Of a DNA stretch of 64,000 nt, positions 53,606 through 64,000 are shown piece after piece. Source of the stretch: Leptobrachium leishanense (taxonomy: Eukaryota > Chordata > Amphibia > Anura > Megophryidae); the NCBI GenBank assembly GCA_009667805.1, contig CM019069.1:49992153-50056152 (forward strand). The letters are read 5' to 3'. The translations under genes and the position numbers were made by a program. The notes under the pieces were generated by a model. It saw only the letters and a program-made list of their open reading frames with translations, did no database searches and was not told the origin of the DNA. How positions within the stretch are numbered: the stretch's first letter is position 1; each line of letters opens with the position of its first letter.

Positions 53606-53933
53606 CTGTCAAAGAGCAGAAAAGATAGCTTTATCTCCTCCTCATACTGCTTCTGCTCCCTTTTTTTATTCCATCTCATTTGATCTCTCCACCCCCCCCC
53701 CAGGGTTCCCATGCCACATCTTGTATTAGTCCCACTGATAATCTACGTTTCAGAGTAAAGGCTTGGGATGATGTATTAAGATATTTTGATTTGGGTCCTT
53801 GTTCTCCTTAGGACGAAGACACCAAATGGCCACCTAAGGACGTAAGAGCCCAATATCGTGGCTTTGAGTAATTCGGGCCTTTTAGTAACGCTGATATACC
53901 TTTTCGCTGTAATTCCGCACCATACAGCTCTTA

Positions 53934-54098
<165 letters not shown>

Positions 54099-54186
54099 TT
54101 AGGAAGATGAAGAGAATTATCAGATACAAACTATTTCTCATTAATGCGCATCTGAGCTTTCTTTATAGAGAGAAGCTGATACTGAC

Positions 54187-54249
54187 CTGTGGACGATCCC
54201 ATGGGAATGCAGATACTGCATCCCACATATAATCTCTGCTGCGAGGACC
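54187..54249 (-). CDS. PKC-like kinase, exon 5
   Basis: This 63-bp exon encodes VLAAEIICGMQYLHSHGIVH. It leads to the split Arg of the HRD motif. The acceptor is TTTTTCAG and the donor GTCAGT. Confidence 0.9.
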
Positions 54250-54567
54250 CTGAAAAACGGAAAATAAAGAATAAATATAATGGAATCTCTCCTAATCGGC
54301 TTGAATGAGAATTCTATTCAGTCTACTTAGTATAGCAATATGTTGAGAACAAAAAGGGATATTACAATTACATTATGATAATTATCATTATGATAAGCCC
54401 ATAGTGTGCCCCAGTCTTGTCTGTACATCCCTGATGATGGCACTTCTCGTGGCACTACTCTATTGAAGGTTGTATGTGTGGATGTATGAAGTCTCTGTTA
54501 CATTGCTCTGTCGTGTAGTAACCACCTTTCCTCCGTCTCCTTACTTTGTGTTCTATTAATGACTCAC

Positions 54568-54659
54568 CTTGTTTCCTCTACAGACAGACGGCCCTTCTTG
54601 CCCAAATAGGAACTCAGACTGCCTCCTGGCATGTACTCCATCACCAGATAGGAGTTCTC
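54568..54659 (-). CDS. PKC-like kinase, exon 4 (hinge)
   Basis: The exon encodes ENSYLVMEYMPGGSLSSYLG and KKGRLSVEET, the hinge and helix D region seen in AGC kinases (VMEY-x-x-GG). It ends with two bases of an Arg codon. Confidence 0.9.
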
Positions 54660-54934
54660 CTGTTAAAGACGAGAGACAAATATCCATTTTCTCTATGATC
54701 TAGAAATCCCAGCAATTTGACAAGGTCCAAACACCGTACATGGGTGGCATTTATGATCCATTATAAGTTTGTGTGTGTGAAATAAGGGGACTGTGTAGTG
54801 TTGAAAGGATCAATTGATTGGACATTAGCTTTTTGAAAGGGGAGTGCGAGAACCAAGGAAAATATGTGTTGGGCAGGGTGATGGTGATGCTTGGGCTCTG
54901 TATTAGGAAATTTAATGGATTGAGACTCTGGTAC

Positions 54935-55096
54935 CTGGGTCTGGAAGGCCGCTAATCCGCGGCATAAGAAGGGACTGCCTCTCGCAACCTGTAGGACTCT
55001 TTTCTCCTTCAGGACTGAGCCACTGTGTTGTTTTTCTTTATTGATGACTTTGACAGCCACCAACTGACCTGTGCTCTCAATGGTCGCCAACATTAC
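54935..55096 (-). CDS. PKC-like kinase, exon 3 (catalytic lysine)
   Basis: The exon encodes VMLATIESTGQLVAVKVINK, with the ATP-anchoring lysine in AVKV, then SVLKEKRVLQVA, where the helix C Glu lies, and ends GLAAFQTQ. The donor is GTACCA. Confidence 0.9.
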
Positions 55097-55217
55097 CTGA
55101 GATTCAAACAGAAGACAGAGGAACATCTCTATATTACATCGAACATGAGGAACATATGGGGCTCAGTTTAATACTATTGGCAGATTTTTCAGAAAAAAAT
55201 ATATATATCCGCGAGCT

Positions 55218-55249
55218 ACAACTTTTTTTTTTTTTTTTTTTTTTTTTTA
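55218..55249. repeat. Oligo-T run of about 30 bases
   Basis: An uninterrupted T run lies in the intron between kinase exons 2 and 3. It may be the poly-A tail of a minus-strand retroposed sequence, but no element body was recognised beside it. Confidence 0.6.
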
Positions 55250-55537
55250 AGACTGATTCATTCAAAACCAATTGGCCACAGCTGAATTTCAATAAAAGAG
55301 CCTTATTGATAAAATTCGAGCCAGTAATAAGAACGGAAAGACCTTTAATTCTATTTTAAATTATTTCTTATCCTGTTTGTAACCCTAATAATACCCCTAA
55401 CCCTGTCTTTTTTTTTTTTTAGGTTTGAAGAACACAAAGTGGGTGAAGCTCATCTTAAAAGGAGCCTCATTAAAATATAAGCCCCTTAATAAATGCTATA
55501 TGTTAAATAATATGTGTTTTATCCTATGTAGACTCAC

Positions 55538-55638
55538 CTTTCCAAAGCTTCCTTCGCCCAACGCTTTGTGGAATCGGTAACTGTCCAGTGACTGAGCGAG
55601 AGGCTTCACCGGTTTCAACTGAATTTGCAGGTGATCTC
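55538..55638 (-). CDS. PKC-like kinase, exon 2 (glycine-rich loop)
   Basis: The exon encodes DHLQIQLKPVKPLAQSLDSY and then FHKALGEGSFGK, the ATP-binding glycine-rich loop. The acceptor is TACTGTTTAG and the donor GTGAGT, phase 0 at the end. Confidence 0.9.
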
Positions 55639-55689
55639 CTAAACAGTAATCAAACATTATATTAGTGTAAGACAACTAGCTAAGACCTA

Positions 55690-56112
55690 GCTAGTCTTCT
55701 GTTCTGTTCCTAGCTTCTCCCCGCATCACCTCTTCCCATGATAGACTGCAGGATTTCTCACGCGCAGCCCCCATTCTCTGGAACGCTCTCCCTCGTACTG
55801 TCAGACTTTCCCCTAACTTCTCTTCCTTCAAACGCTCCCTTAAAACGTTCCTATTTAGGGAAGCCTACCACCCAACTCACTGACGCAACCATCAATCACT
55901 CTCACCTTAGAGTCCTCTCCTCCTGTTTCCAACCCCAACCCTCCCAGATTGTGAGTTCCTACGGGAATAGGGCCCTCATCTCCTCCTGTACTGTTTGTCA
56001 AATGTTGTTCAATGTATTGTAACCCTGTCTATACTGTGCTTATTGTACAGCGCTGCGGAATATGCTGGCGCTTTATAAATAAAGAATAATAATAATAATA
56101 ATAATAATAAAA
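55690..56112 (+). mobile_element. L2-type LINE 3' fragment
   Basis: The sequence contains PFSGTLSLVLSDFPLT-like remains of the L2 C-terminus, then ATTGTACAGCGCTGCGGAAT and a (AATAAT)n tail at 56085-56110. It lies in the kinase intron 1. A shorter tail of the same kind is inverted at 51838. Confidence 0.7.
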
Positions 56113-56416
56113 GACCTCACAACTACTCCCCCCAGGCATACACTTCTAAATCCTTTCCCCACATAAAAAAAAGGAAAGAAGAGGTGCATAGGCCAATCTT
56201 TTTATGGAAATCTGACCAGCCTGCACCTTTCCGCTCATGTCGCTGCACCAGAGATTGCCATACAATAGGGAAATAGGGAAATGGGCACATTGAAAACCAA
56301 ATGATTGAGGTCTGTGTAAGTGTTGGAGTTGGGCGGATTGAGGTCTGTGTAAGTGTTGGAGTTGGGTGGAATCATTAGTTTTTTTAGCCTATTTGAAGCC
56401 TTTTATGGTTCCTTAC

Positions 56417-56663
56417 CTGCAGACCAGTTTGGAAGGTTCCTAGGAATCAGAGGCGAGACCTCTCCCTGCTTTTCCGAGAAGATCCTAGCCTTTTTGCGCA
56501 AGGGCTGTTCCTCCTCATTTTCAGAGGCTCGATATCTTTTCGGGGCCCGCTTTCGGCTACGTTCTTCTCCAGGGATGGCTCTTGCTCTCTTTCTTCCTCT
56601 ATCAGGATCCTCTTCATCGAGGCTCCTGGTTCTCTTTCGAGGACACATGCGCTCCTCCCGCAT
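56417..56663 (-). CDS. PKC-like kinase, exon 1 (charged N-terminus)
   Basis: ATG at 56663-56661 lies in a good context (CCACCATGC), with an in-frame stop upstream. The product, MREERMCPRKRTRSLDEEDP onward, is rich in Arg, Lys and Glu, with possible nuclear signals (RKRARA, RKRAPKR). It ends NLPNWSA at a GTAAGG donor, leaving one base of a Gly codon. An overlapping frame from 56821 is not used by the next exon. Confidence 0.85.
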
Positions 56664-57184
56664 GGTGGAGTTTTGGTCACTTTGCTTCCTCTCTCCCGTA
56701 ACCAAAACTCAAAGTTGGATAAATAACAATACTTAGCTAAGACGCAATCAGTAAAGACGTGATCCACTCTCCGCTCACAAGGTTCTGAAAGGTTCCGAGT
56801 GCAGTTCCAACTTTGTGTCAACAGATGATGTCACTACTCATAGTCACTAGCAGTGTTTATGGTGTCATAGAATAGATCAGCAAGTGAGTCCTCAATAACC
56901 ACTTCAGCACAGAATGTTAGTGCTGAACTACAACTCTCATGATCCTTGAAAACGGATTATTGTCATATGCAAATGATCAAAACAGCATCTTCCGTTCAGT
57001 CCCCATGTACTACAATTATATATTAATATACTTCCCCATGTTGAGACACACTTACAATGATACATATATATATTTGAACCAAAATAATTTTGTAGGTGGC
57101 ATGAGGAGTACCAAAAGCAGAATTAAGTGGGAATTCAGAGTAAAAGAAAACTTTGCAGCTACAACACTCCTGTGGGTTTCCTAA

Positions 57185-57895
57185 AACCTCACATAGAAAG
57201 TAACATATGCGACAAGCAGCACCAAACGGTGGTAAAAAGAGTGAAGCGCAAGCAATTATTATAATTTCTCATCAAGATATTTCTCCAAATTGCTGAAATA
57301 TTTACAGCATGTAAAATTAAAAGTATGAAACTCATCGAACAGATCAATAAAAACAAAAGAAGGTATTCAGGTATAGTCGAAAAAGACTGCACACTCACTT
57401 GGGCTGCAGCCCCATATATCGGCTCTACTGAAATCGCATCTGAACCGTCGTCCTTGCCTTCTGGAATCCATCAAAAGACACTATATTCCTGGTTTTCCAA
57501 TTTTTTTAATGGGCTCCAGAAGGATTTGAGCATACACTACTTTATAGTCTTTGAACGTTAGTGTACTGATATACTGCACCATTGTTTTTTCCATTATTTC
57601 TCTTTCATACGAGTTCATGAAGACACAGTTACAGAGAGGGGTTTGGGCCGCCGATACGGGTACAGACGCACTTTCAGTAGAACCAATTTATGAGACTCTC
57701 GCCCAAGTGAATGTGCAGTCTTCATCGACTATACCTATAGAAAGTTTTTGTGTTTTTATTGATCTGCCCGATGAGTTTCTTTCTTTATATTTTATATGTC
57801 CTGCTGTGACTATTTCTGCAATTGGGAGAAATATTTCAGAGAGAAATTATATTGTTGGCACTTTACTCTTTTAGCACTGTTTGGTGCTTGTATTG
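57185..57895. mobile_element. Foldback element with arms of about 260 bp
   Basis: The left arm (57185-57455) and right arm (57640-57895) are inverted, diverged copies, as seen from CACCAAACGGTG/CACTGTTTGGTG, AATATTTCTCC blocks and GTCGATG/CATCGAC. A degenerate hammerhead-like sequence (CTGAAAGACGGTCGAAACGT, from 57926) and AATAAA follow directly. It lies upstream of the kinase gene. Confidence 0.7.
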
Positions 57896-58197
57896 TATAT
57901 ACATTTATTGATCTTCATAAAGACCTGAAAGACGGTCGAAACGTCGAATCTGCTTTTAATTATGTTTGAATAAAAGAGTGAGTTTTAACGGAAGACCCTG
58001 GAGTGCACTCTGTCGCTGTGGCTATTTCTATTATGGATTCCAGTAGCAGGCCATTCTGTTTCATTTTTCTCAGATTGACGAGTGCCTTACTGTCTTCTGT
58101 GACAGTGTGAGGTGTTATATATGTGTGTCATGCACTAAAGGTCTTGCTTTTTATTACGATTGACTTCAACAGGATTGTCAAATAAGAGGGTTTCATA

Positions 58198-58360
58198 GAG
58201 CTCCACAGCAATAAAACTCACACTTATACACAACACACATTACTGTGAGTTTTACTGCTGTGGAGCTCTGTGATACTCACATATACACCGCACGTTACTG
58301 TATGACAGAGATCCACAGCAATAAAACTCCCAGTAATCTGTGTTGTTTATGATACACATA
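58198..58360. repeat. CACAGCAATAAAACTC repeat, partly palindromic
   Basis: GAGCTCCACAGCAATAAAAC occurs direct, then inverted (TTTTACTGCTGTGGAGCTC), then direct again (CCACAGCAATAAAACTCCCA). The unit is shared with 45440-45590. Confidence 0.7.
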
Positions 58361-58924
58361 AGATGTGTAATATAATCAATTTAAAACCAAAATAGTTCGA
58401 AAATAGAAATAAAATAAAAATAGAAAATCTATGAGTTATGATTCTATTCTGCCAGGTATAGTGAATAATCCCATGATTGCACGCTTATGATGGCTCATTA
58501 CTGACAATTTGATGCCTGTGGAGCTCTGTGATACTCTCATACACACTGTGTCATGCAAACGGTAACTATAGACCTCCATTCCTCAGTGTTTTCAGACCTT
58601 AAGCTCTGAAATTATATGTTGGCATCATAATAAATAAATAGGACTGTAAAATAATCATGAAAATAAACATAAAAAAATAAAATAAAATGTACCTAATCTA
58701 TAAAAATAAAATAACAAAAAGTAATAAAGTACAAAAATTCTGACAATAGGGACCCCAATGGTCAGATGCATGTGCAAAGAAATCTGCCAATCCCCCACCT
58801 AACCACAAAACCCCCATAAACAGATCCCAACTACAAACAATTAGCTATATCAATATCACGTTCAAGCCTTTTCCCTTCAAACTACACAGCTTTAAGATCC
58901 ATTTAGTTTCTCTTCTAGCTGTAT

Positions 58925-60113
58925 TAGAAACATAGAAACATAGAAAATGTCGGCAGATAAGAACCTTTCGGCCCATCTAGTCTGCCCAATTACATGGATA
59001 CTTTACCTGGATTTATCTTTTAATTAGGATAGCCTTATGCCTATCCCATGCCTGCTTAAATTCAATTACTGGTTTGGCCTCTACCACTTCTACTGGAAGG
59101 TTGTTCAATGTATCCACCACCCTCTCAGTAAAATAATGCTTCCTGATGTTACTTTTAAACCTTTGCCCCTGTAATCTAAGACTATGTCCTCTTGTTTTGC
59201 TACTTTGTTTCCTTTTAAATATACGCCCTTCCTCTACCTTGTGGATTCCCTTTACGTATTTAAATGTTTCTATCATATCTCCTCTGTCTTGTCTTTTTTT
59301 CCAAGCTATACATGTTAAGATCATTAAGCCTTTCCTGGTAACTTTTCTCCTTCAAGCCGCACACCATTTTAGTAGCCCTTCTCTGAACTCTCTCTAAGAT
59401 GTCTATATCCTTCTGGAGATACGGTCTCCAGTACTGCACACAGTACTCCAAGTGAGGTCTCACCAGTGCTCTGTACAGTGGCATGAGCACTTCCCTTTTC
59501 CTACTGCTAATACCTCTCCCTACACAACCAAGCCTTCTGCCAGCATTTCCTGCTGCTCTATTACATTGACTACTTACCCTTAGACCCTCTGCAATAATAA
59601 CCTCTAAATCCCCACCCTCAGATGTTGAGGTTAGGACTGTATCAAATATTCTATATTCAGCCCTTGGGTTTTTATGCATTATCTTGTACTTATCCACATT
59701 AAAACTCAATTGCCACAGCTCCGACCATTTTTTTAGTTTACCTAAATCATTTGTCATTTGGCTGATCCCTCCAGGAACGTCAACCCTGTTTCAAATCTTT
59801 GTGTCATCAGCAAAAATACATACTTTACCATTAATACCTTCTGCAATATCACTAATAAAAATATTAAAGAGAATGGGTCCAAGTACTGACCCCTGAGGTA
59901 CCCCACTGGTAACAAGACCTTTCGCCGAATACACTCCATTTACCACCACCCTCTGTTGCCTGTCACTCAGCCACTGCCTAATCCATTCAACAATATTGGA
60001 ATCCAAGCTCAAAGATTGCAATTTATTGATAAGCCTTCTATGCGGAACAGTATCAAAAGCCTTACTGAAATCTAAATAAGCAATGTCTACTGCACCACCT
60101 GTGTCTATTATTT
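58925..60113 (-). pseudogene. CR1 3' segment (reverse transcriptase end and 3' UTR), inverted
   Basis: On the minus strand this is the second half of the reverse transcriptase of the 18272-19841 family. It runs from [17 protein letters not shown] to AILIKR with a lost base or two, then the 3' UTR and a TTTCTATG end. Short indels break the frame (for example near 59310 and 59665). It is adjacent, head to head, to the plus-strand ORF1 part at 60114. Confidence 0.85.
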
Positions 60114-60805
60114 CTGGTAATACTCTGGAGGCAGTCTGAGGTTAGACAGGAGGTAGAAAACCTACAAAAAGGTAAGATTTGCTTGTTTTAAATCCATTCT
60201 TTCATTTTATAATGGCAGGCTTGGTCCAGTGTAATATCTGTCATGCATTTGTTTTTAGATCCAATTTTTGGAGGTTTGGAGGGTGCCTGATATGTAGGCA
60301 GTTCTCTTTATTGCAGCAGGTTTTTTTGAAGTCTGAGATTTGTAAATTATCTGTTAGACAAACTCAGGCTATGACTGTTACAAAGCCACTGCCACAGAGG
60401 CCTCCTAGGAGCGGCAGATGGACTACTGTAGGATCTGGTAGACTTAGAGTTGTGGATAGAAGGCATGTCCCACAGTCTGTGGCTCTTCTTAATACTTTTG
60501 AGGCACTTTCAGAGTGTAGTGGTAAGACGGAAGTAGGCTCAGACACCAAAGTTGAGGAACCACCATCCCCTATGCCTAAGGTATGCAAGACTGCAACCAA
60601 GGACAAAAAGGAAAAGGTGGGACTTGATAGAAGGCAATTGTTGCTGTGTGATTCTATCATAAGAGGGGTTGAGCTGGAGAGTAGTGGTTTGGTGAGATGT
60701 CTTCCTGGGGCTACTGCTCGTAGAGACAGGAGACGTATTCTCAATATTGTCAAACAAGCAAAGCAGGAAGGGGAAGTGGATGTTCTAGTCCATCTAGGGA
60801 CAAAT
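60114..60805 (+). pseudogene. CR1 5' segment, ORF1 N-terminal part
   Basis: The frame from 60179 contains a Cys-x2-Cys ... Cys-x2-Cys finger (CNICHAFVF ... GGCLICRQF), a basic linker, and the start of the SGNH-esterase domain (LLLCDSIIRG, VDVLVHLGTN). It is interrupted after GTN by the nested element at 60806 and resumes at 62604. Confidence 0.8.
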
Positions 60806-62599
60806 AAAGGGGACAAAACATTTTTGGATACATAAACGAGAAAAGAAAAGTAAAACAAGGATTAGTTAGATTAAAAACAAAGGAAGGAAGGTATGTAGAA
60901 GAGGATAAAAGTCTCGCTGACTGCCTCAATGAATATTTTTGTTCAGTCTTTGCAGAAGAAAAGGAAGGAAAGGGACCTCAGTTAGGAGGAAACACTAACG
61001 AGACATTTACATATCAGTTTACAGAGGAGGAGGTTCTACAGCAGCTGTCTAAAGTAAAGACAAATAAGTGAATGGGGCCTGATGGGATCCACCCTAAATT
61101 ATTAAAAGAGCTCAGTGATGTAATAGCAAAACTGTTAACAGATTTATTTAACCAATCCTTGCTAACGGGAGTCGTCCCAGAAGACTGGAAATTAGCAAAT
61201 GTTGTGCCCATTTACAAGAAGGGTAGTAGGGAGGAATCGGGGAACTATAGGCCAGTTAGTCTTACGTCAGTAGTGGGGAAATTAATGGAAACCATGTTAA
61301 AGGAAAAGATTGTTGAACATCTAAAAACACATAGATTACAGGATCAGAAACAACATGGGTTTACCTCAGGGAGATCATGCCAAACTAATCTTATTGATTT
61401 TTTTTGATTGGGTAACAAAAATAATAGACACAGGTGGTGCAGTAGACATTGCTTATTTAGATTTCAGTAAGGCTTTTGATACTGTTCCTCATAGAAGGCT
61501 TATCAATAAATTGCAATCTTTGAGCTTGGATTCCAATATTGTTGAATGGATTAGGCAGTGGCTGAGTGACAGGCAACAGAGGGTTGTGGTAAATGGAGTT
61601 TATTCGGCGCAAGGTCTTGTTACCAGTGGGGTACCTCAGGGGTCAGTACTTGGAGCCATTCTATTTAATATTTTTTTATTAGTGATATTGCAGAAGGTAT
61701 TAATGGAAAAGTATGTCTTTTTGCTGATGACACAAAGATTTGCAACAGGGTTGACGTTCCTGGAGGGATCAGCCAAATGACAAATGATTTAGGTAAACTA
61801 AAAAAATGGTCGGAGCTCTGGCAATTGAGTTTTAATGTGGATAAGTGCAAGATAATGCACCTGGGACGTAAAAACCAAGGGCTGAATATAGAATATTTGA
61901 TACAGTCCTAATCTGAGGAAGGGATTTAGGGGTTATTATTTCAGAGGATCTAAGGGTAAGTAGTCAATGTAATAGAGCAGCAGGAAATGCTAGCAGAATG
62001 CTTGGTTGTGTAGGGAGAGGTATTAGCAGTAGGAAAAGGGAAGTGCTCATGCCACTGTACAGAGCACTGGTGAGACCTCACTTGGAGTACTGTGTGCAGT
62101 ACTGGAGACCGTATCTCCAGAAGGATATAGACATCTTAGAGAGAGTTCAGAGAAGGGCTACTAAAATGGTGTATGGCTTGAAGGAGAAAAGTTACCAGGA
62201 AAGGCTTAATGATCTTAACATGTACAGCTTGGAAAAAAGACGAGACAGAGGAGATATGATAGAAACATTTAAATACGTAAAGGGAATCCACAAGGTAGAG
62301 GAAGGGAGTATATTTAAAAGGAAACAAAGTAGCAAAACAAGAGGACATAGTCTTAGATTAGAGGGGCAAAGGTTTAAAAGTAACATCAGGAAGCATTATT
62401 TTACTGAGAGGGTGGTGGATACATGGAACAGCCTTCCAGTAGAAGTGGTAGAGGCCAAAACAGTAATTGAATTTAAGCAAGCATGGGATAGGCATAAGGC
62501 TATCCTAAACAAAAGATAAATCCAGGTAAAGTATCCATGTAATTGGGCAGACTAGATGGGCCGAAAGGTTCTTATCTGCCGACATTTTTCTATGTTTCT
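60806..62599 (+). mobile_element. Nested CR1, 5'-truncated, with AAAT duplication
   Basis: The insert runs from a partial ORF2 (DCLNEYFCSVFAEEKEG) through the reverse transcriptase to the TTTCTATG end. It splits the ORF1 of another CR1 between GTN and D. AAAT lies on both sides (60802-60805 and 62600-62603). The reverse transcriptase frame has a stop (TGA at 61068-61070) and frameshifts near 61400, 61675 and 61880, so it is dead. Confidence 0.85.
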
Positions 62600-62603
62600 A
62601 AAT

Positions 62604-63596
62604 GACTTGGCTAGCAATGAGGTTTCTGAGATTAAGGAAGATTTTTGTGTTCTTGGAGGTGAAATACAGCAGATTGCATCAACTGTGTCATTCTCTGAAG
62701 TTCTGCCTGTGCATAACATTCAGGATAGGCAGATGCGCACTAGGGAATTTAGTTTGTGGCTTTGAGAATGGTGTCGGGAGCAAGGATTTGGCTTTGTGTC
62801 CCATGATAGCTCTAATTGGAGCAAAAAGGAACTGTATAAAAAAGATGGTTTGCATCTTACTCATAGGGGAACATATGTTCTCAGTGAGAAGTTCAAAGGT
62901 TTCACAAAGGAATATTTAAACTAGGAGGGGGGAACAAAAGGGTAAAAAACAATCTGCCCAATTGTCCCCCAAAACGAAATCTGAGGGTGCAAGCAACATG
63001 CAGGGTAAAAAATGACAAGCTCAGAGTCGTGTCTATAAATGCTCGCAGTTTAGTCAATAAAATCAATGAACTGGAGGCAATGATGGCAGCTGCAAAAGTA
63101 GATTTAGTGGCGGTTACTGAGACATGGTTTAGTGAGAAAAATAACTGGGACATAACAATACCGGGGTACTCTTTATATAGAAAAGACAGAGAAGGTAGGA
63201 AAGGAGGAGGAGTGGCCCTGTATGTAAAAAAACAACATAAAAACGAACCAAATAAAAGTGAGCAAGGTGAACATACAGTCAGTTTGGGTTACGCTAACAT
63301 TTGGTAATCATACAGTAGCTTGTGTAGGTGTGATCTATAGATCCCCTGGACAAGTGAAAGTGCTAGATAATCTGCTGTTTGAGGAAATAGCCAAAATGAC
63401 AATGAAGGGGGAAGTTATTATCATGGGGGACTTTAATCTTCCTGATGTGAACTGGAAAACCAAAATAGCTGGGTTCACCAGGAGTACAAATATTCTAAAC
63501 TCCCTACTGGGATTATCTCTAACACAAGTAGTTGAGGAGCCTCTTATAGACTCGCCCGTGATTAATCTTATAGACTCGCCGTGTAAATCAGATTGA
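62604..63596 (+). pseudogene. CR1 continuation: ORF1 end and ORF2 endonuclease, frameshifted
   Basis: The segment resumes ORF1 with DLASNEVSEIKEDFCVLGG through the esterase block KKDGLHLTHRGTYVLS to a stop near 62923. The ORF2 endonuclease then follows (SINARSLVNKINELEA, VTETWFSE, IIMGDFNLPDVNW). A frameshift near 63255 separates the two endonuclease pieces. The segment stops after a duplicated CTTATAGACTCGCC at 63542-63580, before the reverse transcriptase. Confidence 0.8.
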
Positions 63597-64000
63597 AAGT
63601 CCGTAATTTTCCTCGCTTGATATTTGCATGCCAAGCATTGTCCACATTTATGGAACACTAGTGGTTTATCCTCCAGATTTATCACTTTTGAGGCCTCCTT
63701 GGACACTTTTTTGTTGGCGGTCATCAGCGATCCTGTCATTGAAGGAATGGGTAGATGCAGTGGAACACATCAGAGTGTTTGTGGAGAGTTTGGCTCAGCA
63801 GGAGGATAGACTGGCAGATTTCACCTTAGACTTCTTTCAGGTCTTTTCTCTGTAGGATGGGGGGGCATTGCCAGTGGTGGTGTGGACTGCGGCGGCGCCT
63901 CTCGGGAGTTGTGTCTCTGCTCATAGGGTGAGAGAATCTGGACCTTTAGCAGCAGAGCTGGATTAAATAGGCCTCAGTTTCTCGCATTCCCCGAACTTGG
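63597..64000. other. Right edge, no recognised gene
   Basis: An open frame (63628-63855, plus strand) encodes LKEWVDAVEHIRVFVESLAQ and ends at a TAG. No family, splice sites or repeat match was recognised, and it may be a fragment of another mobile element. Confidence 0.3.

Noticed and set aside
57920..57955. CTGAAAGACGGTCGAAACGT as a functional hammerhead
   Set aside because: One extra base in the core and a 3-bp stem II make it degenerate. It is mentioned only with the foldback beside it.
60364..60858. Minus-strand 164-residue frame
   Set aside because: It is the antisense shadow of the CR1 ORF1 segment.

Overview
The window is vertebrate, almost certainly frog (anuran), nuclear DNA. It carries spliced genes with GT-AG introns, several CR1 and L2 LINE families, Tc1, hAT and TTAA-type transposons, a Ty3/Gypsy LTR retrotransposon and hammerhead-ribozyme-like cores, a mixture typical of amphibian genomes. 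No tRNA, rRNA or CRISPR was recognised. The host genes found lie on the minus strand.

Layout. (1) 884-22905 holds the 5' part of the muscle acetylcholine receptor alpha-1 gene (chrna1): six coding exons, from the signal peptide exon to the first transmembrane segment. The remaining exons lie before base 1. A pair of E-boxes about 135-155 bp upstream of the ATG looks like the MyoD-type muscle enhancer known for this gene. Its introns carry an intact CR1 ORF2 (3258-6212), a second truncated CR1 (18272-19841), MITEs, a solo LTR in a tandem repeat, and two hammerhead-like motifs. (2) 28392-43216 holds an unrecognised gene with four phase-compatible exons encoding a basic, probably nuclear protein. 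It starts in a CpG island (43085-43500), and further candidate exons lie at 24767-25799. (3) 34825-42670 is a near-pristine Gypsy element with 995-bp LTRs, a PNMA-like gag and an intact pol, inserted in intron 1 of that gene. (4) 45117-50200 is a Tc1 element split by a 3.5-kb hAT-type element that itself contains 2.8 kb of G-rich minisatellite. (5) 52886-56663 is a complete nine-exon gene for a PKC-like kinase without C1 or C2 domains. (6) 58925-63596 is a CR1 complex that looks like a 5'-inverted insertion with another CR1 nested inside it.

The most useful leads are the Pro-to-Leu change at the alpha-neurotoxin-contacting position of the receptor, the hammerhead-like cores in foldback repeats (one beside the chrna1 exon 2 acceptor), and the young Gypsy element whose gag begins inside its LTR and resembles the PNMA family. 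No family assignment was checked against a database; all rest on recognition of motifs, exon phases and repeat structure.
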